Below the pieces are notes generated by a model, which was given only the letters and a program-made list of their open reading frames with translations, searched no databases and had not been told where the DNA came from. A DNA stretch of 46,818 nucleotides from an uncultured Phycisphaerales bacterium (lineage in GTDB: Bacteria; Planctomycetota; Phycisphaerae; Phycisphaerales; UBA1924): NCBI GenBank assembly GCA_937871915.1, contig CALMPG010000128.1:1-46818 (forward strand). The letters are read 5' to 3'. Shown piece after piece: positions 26,672 through 33,180 of the stretch; position 1 is the stretch's first letter, and the number at the start of each line of letters is the position of its first letter. A program made the translations under genes and the position numbers.

Positions 26672-28318
26672 ATGAGCATTCACTGGCCGATCATCAAGAG
26701 GCTGATTCGTTCGCCGCGGCGGGTGGTGATGATCGACGACCGGCGGTCGTACCGTGCGTTCGAGGTGCTGGTGGGGGCGATGCACGTCGCGGATGTGATT
26801 CGGGCCAGGTGCCAGACCAGGACGGTGGGGCTTCTGATCCCGACGAGCGGGGCGTTTCCCATGGCCGCGCTGGCGGGGTGGATGGCGGGGAAGACGGTGG
26901 TGCCGATCAACTACCTGCTCAAGCCGGAGGAGATGAACTACATCGTGCGGGACTGCGGGTGCGACACGGTGATCACGGCGCAGGCGATGCTGGACTTTCT
27001 GGGCTCGAACGTGGATGCGTGCGTGTTCGCGCCCGAGGGGGGTGGGGGTGGGCCGCCGACGGCGATGAAGAACCTGGTCCGGCTGGAGGACATCGACTTC
27101 AAGGGTGTGCCGGGGTTTGAGTGGCCGAGCGGGGCGGCGGATGATGATCTGGCGGTGCTGCTGTACACCTCGGGGACGAGCGGGAAGCCCAAGGGGGTGA
27201 TGCTCTCGCACGGGAACATCGAGGCGAACATCGCGCAGATCCGGGCGTGGGTGCGGCTGGAGCCGGGCGAGGGCGGGGATGTGGTGTTCGGGGTGCTGCC
27301 GCAGTTCCATACGTTCGGGCTGACGGTGCTGAGCCTGCTGCCGCTCACGGCGGGGCTGAGGGCGGTGTACACGGCGCGGTTCGTTCCGGCGCGGATCATG
27401 AAACTGATTCGCGAGCATCGGCCGACGATGATGGTGGCGATCCCGTCGATGTACAACGCGCTGTTGCACGCCAAGGACGCCGCGCCGGAGGATTTCTATT
27501 CGCTCCGGTACATCGTGAGCGGCGGGGAGCCGCTGCCGCGTGCGGTGTTCGATGCGTTCAGAGAGAAGTTCGGCGTGACGATCGCGGAGGGGTATGGGCT
27601 GACGGAGACGAGCCCGGTGACGAACTGGTGTCGGCCGGAGGAATGGAGGCTGGGGACGGTGGGGCGGGCGTTGCCGGGGATCGATCAGCGGATCGTGGAG
27701 ATTGCCGAAGTGCCGAGTGCCGAGTGCCGAGTGCCGGGTGGGGGCGGAGTGTCCAGTGCCAAGTGCCGAGTGCCCAGTTGGAGAGAGGCGCCGGTGGGCC
27801 ACGAGGGCGAGATCCGCATGCGGGGGCCGAACGTCATGCGGGGGTATTTCCACCTGCCCGAGGAGACGGCCAGGGCGTTCGATGAGCGGGGGTATTTCCG
27901 TACGGGGGACATCGGGCGCGTGGACGAGGATGGGTTCCTGTACATCACCGGCCGGCTCAAGGAGATGCTCATCATCGGGGGGGAGAACGTGTTCCCGCGC
28001 GAGATCGAGGAGGTGCTCAACGCCCACCCGAGCGTGAAGGAGTCGGGCGTGGTGGGCAAGCCCGATCCGATGCGCGGCGAGGTGCCGGTAGCGTTTGTGG
28101 AACTGGCGGAGGGCGCGGGGGACGGGCCACAGGGGACAGGCGTTGAGAAGGCGCTGCGGTCGTGGTGCCGGACGAGACTGGCGGGGTACAAGGTGCCCGA
28201 TGAGTTTCGGGTGGTCGGGGCGCTCCCCCGCAATCCGACGGGGAAGGTGGTGCGGCGCGAGCTCAACAAGATGCTGGCGGCGGCGGAGCCTCGCGCATCG
28301 GATGGTTCGGGGGTGTAG
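26672..28318 (+). CDS. AMP-dependent acyl-CoA synthetase/ligase
   Basis: 548 residues from ATG 26672 (GGAG 6 nt upstream). ANL-family motifs are in order: A3 LLYTSGTSGKPKGVMLSH (Tyr165), A4/A5 region VLPQFHTFGLT and EGYGLTETSPV, A7 YFRTGDIG, A8 GRLKEMLIIGGENVFPREI, A10 NPTGKVVRREL with the catalytic Lys525. Best guess: long-chain fatty acid CoA ligase or acyl-ACP synthetase (ATP + acid + CoA to acyl-CoA), soluble. Residues about 345-369 (AEVPSAECRVPGGGGVSSAK…) are encoded by 7-bp repeats and form an insertion between A5 and A7, so probably a tolerated loop. The upstream region to 26498 is open but looks non-coding. Confidence 0.88.
   Translation: MSIHWPIIKRLIRSPRRVVMIDDRRSYRAFEVLVGAMHVADVIRARCQTRTVGLLIPTSGAFPMAALAGWMAGKTVVPINYLLKPEEMNYIVRDCGCDTVITAQAMLDFLGSNVDACVFAPEGGGGGPPTAMKNLVRLEDIDFKGVPGFEWPSGAADDDLAVLLYTSGTSGKPKGVMLSHGNIEANIAQIRAWVRLEPGEGGDVVFGVLPQFHTFGLTVLSLLPLTAGLRAVYTARFVPARIMKLIREHRPTMMVAIPSMYNALLHAKDAAPEDFYSLRYIVSGGEPLPRAVFDAFREKFGVTIAEGYGLTETSPVTNWCRPEEWRLGTVGRALPGIDQRIVEIAEVPSAECRVPGGGGVSSAKCRVPSWREAPVGHEGEIRMRGPNVMRGYFHLPEETARAFDERGYFRTGDIGRVDEDGFLYITGRLKEMLIIGGENVFPREIEEVLNAHPSVKESGVVGKPDPMRGEVPVAFVELAEGAGDGPQGTGVEKALRSWCRTRLAGYKVPDEFRVVGALPRNPTGKVVRRELNKMLAAAEPRASDGSGV
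27704..27778 (+). repeat. 7-bp tandem repeats inside the acyl-CoA ligase gene
   Basis: Two short arrays of the heptamer GCCGAGT and variants: 27704-27740 (five units, e.g. GCCGAGT, GCCGGGT) and 27751-27778 (four units: GTCCAGT, GCCAAGT, GCCGAGT, GCCCAGT). A 7-bp unit shifts frame each time, so the peptide cycles through unlike residues, and the total insertion still keeps frame. Confidence 0.85.
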
Positions 28319-28351
28319 CATGTCCCCTGGCGCGAATCGAAAGGGCCACGC

Positions 28352-29113
28352 TTGCAGCTCCACGAGTTCCTCCTCAACACGGGTGTGTCGGCGCTTCTGG
28401 GGGCGGCGATCGGGTGGGAGCGCGAGCTGCACCAGCGGAAGGCGGGGCTGCGGACCAACGTGCTGGTGGCGGTGGGGTCGGCGGCGTTCGTGACGCTGGG
28501 GGCGTTCGTGCCCCACGAGGACAGCCAGAGCCGCGTGGCGGCGGCGGTGGTGTCGGGCGTGGGCTTCCTCGGCGCGGGCGTGATCTTCAAGGGGGGAGCG
28601 ACGATCAAGGGGCTCGACACGGCCGCGACGGTGTGGTGCTCGGCGGCGGTCGGGGCTCTGGCGGGGTGGGGGCAGATCGCCGCGTCGATGTACATCGCGG
28701 CGATCGTGCTGCTGACCAACACGCTGGTGCGGCCGCTGGTCAAGCGGATGGACAAGAGGCGATCGACGGGCTCGGAGCCGCGGGCGGTGTACCGGGCCTC
28801 GGTGGCGTGCGCCGAGAAGGACGACGACGACGTTCGCGACTTGCTGCTGGCGGGCGTGAGCGAGAGCGACCTGCTGCTGCGGAGCATCCACCGGACCAAG
28901 CGGCGCGACGCCGAGGACGGCGTGCACCACACGATCACGGCGGAGCTTGTCGGCACGGGGGCGGACCGGGGCGCGGTGGAGCGGATCGCCTCGCGCCTCA
29001 CGGCCGACCCGCGCGTGGAAAGCGCATCGTGGCGGGTGGGCGACGACGCGGGCGATGACGGCGCGGACGCGAACGCCCAAGGGGACGGGGCCGCGCCGAG
29101 CGGGAAGGGCTGA
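28352..29113 (+). CDS. MgtC/SapB-family membrane protein
   Basis: 253 residues, starting at TTG 28352 with AAAGGG 7 nt upstream; no in-frame ATG precedes it. The N-terminal 135 residues have four or five membrane helices and the MgtC signatures GAAIGWERELHQRKAGLRTN, VAVGSAAFVTLGAF, GVGFLGAGVIFKGG, GLDTAATVWCSAAVGALAG. The C-terminal cytosolic part is an ACT-like domain (about 145-230), as in MgtC. Family role: magnesium homeostasis, F-type ATPase interaction or acid/osmotic adaptation; which one applies here is not known. Downstream of the acyl-CoA ligase by 33 bp, so possibly co-transcribed. Convergent with the PEP-CTERM-like gene. Confidence 0.88.
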   Translation: MQLHEFLLNTGVSALLGAAIGWERELHQRKAGLRTNVLVAVGSAAFVTLGAFVPHEDSQSRVAAAVVSGVGFLGAGVIFKGGATIKGLDTAATVWCSAAVGALAGWGQIAASMYIAAIVLLTNTLVRPLVKRMDKRRSTGSEPRAVYRASVACAEKDDDDVRDLLLAGVSESDLLLRSIHRTKRRDAEDGVHHTITAELVGTGADRGAVERIASRLTADPRVESASWRVGDDAGDDGADANAQGDGAAPSGKG

Positions 29114-29137
29114 GCGGGGCCCGGCATCGCGCGGCGT

Positions 29138-29812
29138 CTATCTCCGGCGGCGTCCGATGCCCGCCAACGCCGCGAGCCCCATCAGCCCGGCCGGGCCGGG
29201 CGCGGGGACCTCGGCGGCGAGGCCCATCATCCCCTCGATGCGCAGGCCGGTGGGGCCGAAGGCCGAGACGTTGCTGGTGACGAAGGTGAGGGTGTTGAGG
29301 CCGGTGGCGAACGGGGACCCGGCGGGGATGGAGAACGCCGCGAGCGTGGTGTAGTCGGGCGAGCCGGCGCGGGCGATGCCCAGGGGGACGGTGTTGAGCA
29401 CGATGTCCACGTTCTCATCGTCGGCGCCCCAGAGGCCGAAGATGGTGGCGGTGGCCGGGTCGAGCGAGGGGGGGAGCAAGAAGGTGGTGGTGTAGGCGTA
29501 GATGCCCCCGGGCTGGAAGTCCGGCACGCCGATGGGGTTGATCCACTGCGAGGTGGGGGAGTTGGGGGCCCACGCCCCGGCGGGGAAGGGGACCATCGCG
29601 GGCCCGCCCGCGGGCGCGCCGGGATCGGCGCTGGCCGAGACAACGTAGTTGGCGTCGGGCATGCCGAAGGGCGCGGGCATACCGCCCGCGGTGAGTCCGG
29701 TGTTGAAGAGGCCGGGGATGGGGACGAGAATGCCCGCGTGGGCGAGCCCGGCGGCGAAGACGCAGGCACACGCGGCCGCGATGGGCGCGCTGCGGCGGAG
29801 GTTGGGGATCAT
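29138..29812 (-). CDS. Secreted protein with PEP-CTERM-like sorting tail
   Basis: 224 residues from ATG 29812 (GGGAGAAGAGAG upstream). Signal peptide ends near LAHA-GI. The body is beta-rich and contains PNSPTSQWI, FGLWGADDENVDIVLN and a glycine/proline-rich beginning (PGLFNTGLTAGGMPAPFG). The C-terminus VPAPGPAGLMGLAALAGI-GRRRR has the Pro-rich box, short hydrophobic segment and Arg cluster of planctomycete PEP-CTERM-like sorting signals, which direct exosortase-type processing and surface anchoring. No exosortase gene is in the window. Its 5' leader holds a structured element (29879-29936) and a strong promoter (29950-29978) shared in design with the 33181-35094 gene. Confidence 0.78.
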   Translation of the reverse strand: MIPNLRRSAPIAAACACVFAAGLAHAGILVPIPGLFNTGLTAGGMPAPFGMPDANYVVSASADPGAPAGGPAMVPFPAGAWAPNSPTSQWINPIGVPDFQPGGIYAYTTTFLLPPSLDPATATIFGLWGADDENVDIVLNTVPLGIARAGSPDYTTLAAFSIPAGSPFATGLNTLTFVTSNVSAFGPTGLRIEGMMGLAAEVPAPGPAGLMGLAALAGIGRRRR

Positions 29813-29878
29813 CGCTCTCTTCTCCCGGCGGCGGAATCCCGGGCGCTGTCGCGCGGCGGGATCGCGGCCCGAACCGAA

Positions 29879-29936
29879 GCCCATGGCGGCCCGACCATGG
29901 GCGAGTGCCTGCGGGCACACGGGGCGCCCGCACCCT
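29879..29936 (-). ncRNA. Candidate structured leader RNA, copy 1
   Basis: 58 nt on the minus strand at the 5' end of the leader of the PEP-CTERM-like gene. Two hairpins: P1 GCGGGC/GCCCGC (29911-29931) and P2 GCCCATGG/CCATGGGC with loop TCGGGCCG on the minus strand (29879-29902). The copy at 35269-35326 aligns without a gap; P2 differs at three base pairs and P1 at one, and all four changes keep pairing, while the 8-nt loop is invariant. No known riboswitch family is recognised. Confidence 0.65.
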
Positions 29937-29949
29937 TGGGGGTGATTTC

Positions 29950-29978
29950 AAGGTACCTGCGCCCGGGGCGTGTGTCAA
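29950..29978 (-). promoter_or_regulatory. Promoter for the PEP-CTERM-like gene
   Basis: Minus strand: -35 TTGACA (29973-29978), spacer 17, -10 TACCTT (29950-29955). Transcription should begin near 29943, leaving about 130 nt of leader that begins with the structured element. The TTGACACACGCCCCG block is identical in the promoter at 35341-35369. Confidence 0.65.
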
Positions 29979-30106
29979 TGGAGAATTGAGCGGGGACGGG
30001 GTGCGGGGGGCGTGATCGGGCTTTTTCGGCGGATATGGGGCGTCCTCCGGCTCGGGAATCCGGGGGGGCCGCGGCCGTGGTACCCGCCGGAGGGGGCGCA
30101 ACGGGC

Positions 30107-31204
30107 CTACGGGCAGCCCGCGAACCAGCCGTTGAGGAAGTCGAAGATGTCGGCGACTTCGAGCGAGCCGGTGTGGTTGAAGTCGGCGGGGCAGTCGGCG
30201 ACCTCGGCGATGGTGAGCGTGCCCGAGCCGCTGTTGGCGAGGTACCCGGCGATGCGGATGATCACGGCCTGACCGGCGACGACGCGGAAGGAGACGCGCG
30301 AGGCGGTGGAGAAGCCCTGCGAGGTGTTGCACGCGTCGTCGTTGCAGGCGATCTCGTCCCCGCCCCCACCCGCTCCCCCCGGGCAGGCGGCGAAGACCCG
30401 CAGGATGGAGTCGAAGTCGCACCCGCAGGTGCTCGCGGTGGCCAGGCCGGTGGCGGCGGGGACGAAGCGGAAGTAGACGTCGGGCGAGGTGGACTCGGTG
30501 TTGCACGCGGAGGAGTTGAGATAGCGGCCCGCGCCGACGGTGGTGAAGGGATACGCCCCGAGTCCGACGGTCATGGCGTCGGGGCAGAAGTCGGCGGCGG
30601 TCGGGCAGGCGCCCGAAGTTCCGACGTACACGTCGTCGATGAACTCGCCCGAGTTGTTCCCCCCCGGCGGAACCGTGTCGATGGTCACCGAGGTGAACGG
30701 CCGCGTGGTCGTGATGGCGAAGAACGAGCCCGCGGCGCCGGGGTCGACGATCAGGGTGGCCGTCTCGCCGGTGTTGGTCGCGATGGAGATCGCCCCGCCG
30801 ATCGAGGCCAGGCCGAGGTTGACCACGCGGAACGTCCCGCCGAACGCGCTGACGGGCTTGCCGGTGAAGGTGAAGCGCGTGGCCGCGGTGGGCGAGGCGT
30901 TGCCGATCCCGTAGGCGAAGCGGGCGAGGCCGAATCCGAAGGCGTCCACGGAGAACGCGTATCCGTTGCCGCCGACCAGGAACGGCGCCGGGAGCGCGAA
31001 GTTGTCCGGCCCGTTGAACGGCTCGACGATGGAGTCGGCCCGGATGTTCTGCTGGAGGTGCGCCACCGAGGTGTGGATCACCGAGTCGGCCCGGGCCCGC
31101 GCGGGCATCAGCCCCACGCACACCGCGAGCGCGGCGGCGAGGATTGGGAGGAAGGGGGCGGCCAGGGCGCGGGCGGTGGTGGGGGTGGGGGGGGTGCCGA
31201 GCAT
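30107..31204 (-). CDS. Secreted protein with PPC-like domain and dockerin-like tail
   Basis: 365 residues from ATG 31204 (GAAAGG 8 nt upstream). Signal peptide: LPILAAALAVCVGLMPARARA. Residues about 30-180 form a beta-rich domain (NGYAFSVDAFGFGLARFAYG, SFFAITTTRPFTSVTIDTVP); residues about 195-330 resemble a pre-peptidase C-terminal (PPC-like) beta sandwich (DVYFRFVPAATGLATASTCG, CDFDSILRVF, VVAGQAVIIRIAGY). The end is CPADFNHTGSLEVADIFDFL followed by NGWFAGCP-stop, one dockerin-like EF hand. Likely a cell-surface or secreted adhesive protein; no catalytic motif seen. Promoter at 31242-31270. Confidence 0.78.
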   Translation of the reverse strand: MLGTPPTPTTARALAAPFLPILAAALAVCVGLMPARARADSVIHTSVAHLQQNIRADSIVEPFNGPDNFALPAPFLVGGNGYAFSVDAFGFGLARFAYGIGNASPTAATRFTFTGKPVSAFGGTFRVVNLGLASIGGAISIATNTGETATLIVDPGAAGSFFAITTTRPFTSVTIDTVPPGGNNSGEFIDDVYVGTSGACPTAADFCPDAMTVGLGAYPFTTVGAGRYLNSSACNTESTSPDVYFRFVPAATGLATASTCGCDFDSILRVFAACPGGAGGGGDEIACNDDACNTSQGFSTASRVSFRVVAGQAVIIRIAGYLANSGSGTLTIAEVADCPADFNHTGSLEVADIFDFLNGWFAGCP

Positions 31205-31241
31205 GGTGGGCCTTTCTTGATTGATGCCGGGTACGCATCCA

Positions 31242-31270
31242 ACCTTACCTTGGCGGGGGAGATGCCGCAA
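31242..31270 (-). promoter_or_regulatory. Promoter for the 30107-31204 gene
   Basis: Minus strand: -35 TTGCGG (31265-31270), spacer 17, -10 TAAGGT (31242-31247). Leader of about 35 nt. This leader does not contain the structured element found upstream of the two neighbouring secreted-protein genes. Confidence 0.5.
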
Positions 31271-31314
31271 GCGAAAAACTCCGTGGGGCAAGAGAAATGC
31301 GGTACGATCGTGCC

Positions 31315-32154
31315 ATGAAAGCCCACATGCCGCGTCTGGGTCGGTTGATTTTGCTGGTGGCTCTTGCGTGGATCATGCCGGGTCGATCGCTGGCCCAGGC
31401 GCCCGCGGAGGAGCCCGCGCTGGGGGGGCCGAAGGTGCAAGACCGGGTGGCGACGTCGCTGGTCCGAGTGGATGCGCAGGGGCGGTTTGTGAAACTCACG
31501 GTTCGGCCCGAGGAGGCTGCGCTGGACCTGATTCTGATCGACCCGGATCGGCGGGCGAAGGCGCGACACGCGATCGAGGACCGCGCGGCCGCGTTTCGCA
31601 GGCATCTGGTGGACAGCATCGACCTGATCAAGGCCTCGACGGATGCGATCCGGTCGGGGGATCGGGCGACGGCGAATCGGCTGTCGCAGGACCTGTATGA
31701 CGGGTTCGATCCCGAGCATCAACGCGATCCGCTGGCGGGGCCGATCGGGACCGTGCTGAGCGCGGAGGAACGTGCGCAGATGACGCGGCTGGTGGATGAG
31801 TATTGGACCGCGTGGATCGATGCGGAGTTGAAGGCCGCTGGGGGGAAGGGGGGGCCGACGCGCGAGGAGATGCAGGCGCGGCTCTCGCTGGGGCAGTTCC
31901 AGGCGGAGGTGGCGGTGGCGTACGAGTACACGCTGCGGCCGTTCCAGCAGAAGATCGAGGCGATCGCGCTGGTGGTGGAGCCGACGGTGGAGCAGCGGGC
32001 GGCGATCCGCGACGCGATCATCGACTACATCCGCGATGGACGGCTCAAGCCGACGGATGAGCAGCGGCTGACGCTGGCGCGGGCGATCTATGACGTGCTG
32101 GATGAGGAGCAGCGCATCAGGCTGCTGGCGGCGGCGGTGTCGAGGCTGAACTGA
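31315..32154 (+). CDS. Exported helical hypothetical protein
   Basis: 279 residues. N-terminal signal peptide (MPRLGRLILLVALAWIMPG-RSLAQ) followed by a long mostly helical chain: ARHAIEDRAAAFRRHLVDSI, LIKASTDAIRSGDRATANRL, AQMTRLVDEYWTAWIDAELK, LRPFQQKIEAIALVVEPTVE, QRAAIRDAIIDYIRDGRLKP. Looks like a periplasmic helical bundle; a CpxP/Spy-like or heavy-metal-sensor-like role is possible but unsupported. ATG at 31315, 31297 or 31327 are all possible starts. Divergent from the 31204 gene, convergent with the next one (3-bp gap). Confidence 0.7.
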   Translation: MKAHMPRLGRLILLVALAWIMPGRSLAQAPAEEPALGGPKVQDRVATSLVRVDAQGRFVKLTVRPEEAALDLILIDPDRRAKARHAIEDRAAAFRRHLVDSIDLIKASTDAIRSGDRATANRLSQDLYDGFDPEHQRDPLAGPIGTVLSAEERAQMTRLVDEYWTAWIDAELKAAGGKGGPTREEMQARLSLGQFQAEVAVAYEYTLRPFQQKIEAIALVVEPTVEQRAAIRDAIIDYIRDGRLKPTDEQRLTLARAIYDVLDEEQRIRLLAAAVSRLN

Positions 32155-32157
32155 GCG

Positions 32158-32487
32158 CTACTTGCTGCGGGGCTCGCCGCGGCTCTGGCCCCGGTTGATC
32201 TTTCCTCGTTCGCGGGCGCGGCCGACGGCGGCCCAGACGGTGGGGTTGAAGACAAAGAGCACGGCGCCGACGACGGCGATGGCGATCCCCAGCGGCCTCG
32301 AGAGCCAGACGCCCACCACGACGCCGGCGATGAGGACGACCAGCGCGAACAGGAGCAGCATCTTGCCGATGCCGCGCGGGCCGATCTGCGGGTGCGCCGG
32401 CCGGCCGTCCGGAGAGACCGCCTCGATCTTCTGGGCGAGCTGCTCGCGATCGGCCTGGGAGAGTTTGGCGTCCTTGGAATCGGTCAT
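32158..32487 (-). CDS. Small membrane protein, function unknown
   Basis: 109 residues from ATG 32487 (AGGAG 6 nt upstream). A polar N-terminus (SQADREQLAQKIEAVSPDGR) precedes two membrane helices (about 45-65 MLLLFALVVLIAGVVVGVWL and 68-86 GIAIAVVGAVLFVFNPTVWA) and ends in a basic Arg/Gly/Lys-rich tail. No family recognised. It overlaps nothing; its stop is 3 bp after the stop of the convergent 31315-32154 gene. Confidence 0.65.
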   Translation of the reverse strand: MTDSKDAKLSQADREQLAQKIEAVSPDGRPAHPQIGPRGIGKMLLLFALVVLIAGVVVGVWLSRPLGIAIAVVGAVLFVFNPTVWAAVGRARERGKINRGQSRGEPRSK

Positions 32488-32655
32488 CGTGGCTCCTCTT
32501 GGGTCCGGCGCGGCCGTTGGCTTCGAGCGTGTCGCGATCCGCGGGGCGCGCCGGCGGTAGAATGTTATCACGGTCGCGCCCGGCGCGCCCCGGGGGGTTG
32601 CCGCGCCGCCGTCGCCGCCCGTCCGAGCGAACCGAGCGTTGAGGAGGCCATCGCC

Positions 32656-33087
32656 ATGGAGCCCGAGATCGTCAAACTCATCGCCAGGGTGGTGCACGCG
32701 GATACGGGCCGGCCGTTGGCCGAGCCGACCTACCGGGTGCGGTTCTTCGACCGCGATCTGCTCGGGGATGATCGACTCGGAGAGTCGGGGCTGACGGGCG
32801 AGGGGGTGGCGGAGGTCGTGTGCAGCGCGGCGGACTATCAGACGGGCCTGCTGGGCAGGCTGTGCCACCGCCTCCGCGAGCAGAAGCCGGACATCTATGT
32901 TGAGATCGTCGATGGCGCGGGGACAGCGATGTATCGCAGCAAAGTGAGGTGGAACGTCGATCCGGCGAGGATCGACGAGGTGACGGGGTCGGCCAGACGG
33001 ACGATCGACCTGGGCACGTATCGCTTCCGCAAGGGCGAGGGCCTGATGGACTCGTACGGGCGGGGGATGGTGCCGCCGATGGTGTGA
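32656..33087 (+). CDS. Conserved hypothetical beta-rich protein (paralogue of 9761-10195)
   Basis: 143 residues from ATG 32656, with GAGGAGG 9 nt upstream. Same layout as the protein at 9761-10195: EIVKLIARVVHADTGRPL, YRVRFFDRDLLGDDRLGE, GLTGEGVAEVV, YQTGLLGRL, KPDIYVEIVDGAGTAMYRSK, WNVDPARIDEVTGSA, IDLGTYRFRKGEG. The strict spacing across two distant loci argues that both are real genes of one family, about half identical by eye. The F-D-D…G pattern suggests a beta sandwich. Not associated here with a recognisable partner except a membrane protein gene on the other strand. Confidence 0.78.
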   Translation: MEPEIVKLIARVVHADTGRPLAEPTYRVRFFDRDLLGDDRLGESGLTGEGVAEVVCSAADYQTGLLGRLCHRLREQKPDIYVEIVDGAGTAMYRSKVRWNVDPARIDEVTGSARRTIDLGTYRFRKGEGLMDSYGRGMVPPMV

Positions 33088-33115
33088 GGCGGGGGAGGGG
33101 GGGACGAGCAAAGCA

Positions 33116-33147
33116 AGCGGCCCCGGTCGAACTGACCCGGGGCCGCT
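33116..33147 (-). terminator. Terminator-like hairpin between convergent genes
   Basis: AGCGGCCCCGG (33116-33126) pairs with CCGGGGCCGCT (33137-33147), 11 bp, with a further GGTC/GACC extension interrupted by one extra C. Read on the minus strand it is followed by a mildly T-containing stretch (TGCTTTGC), so it probably ends transcription of the 33181 gene; it may also stop the plus-strand gene. Confidence 0.65.
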
Positions 33148-33180
33148 GGGCGTTGCTGGAATGTCTCACCACGTGCTTCG

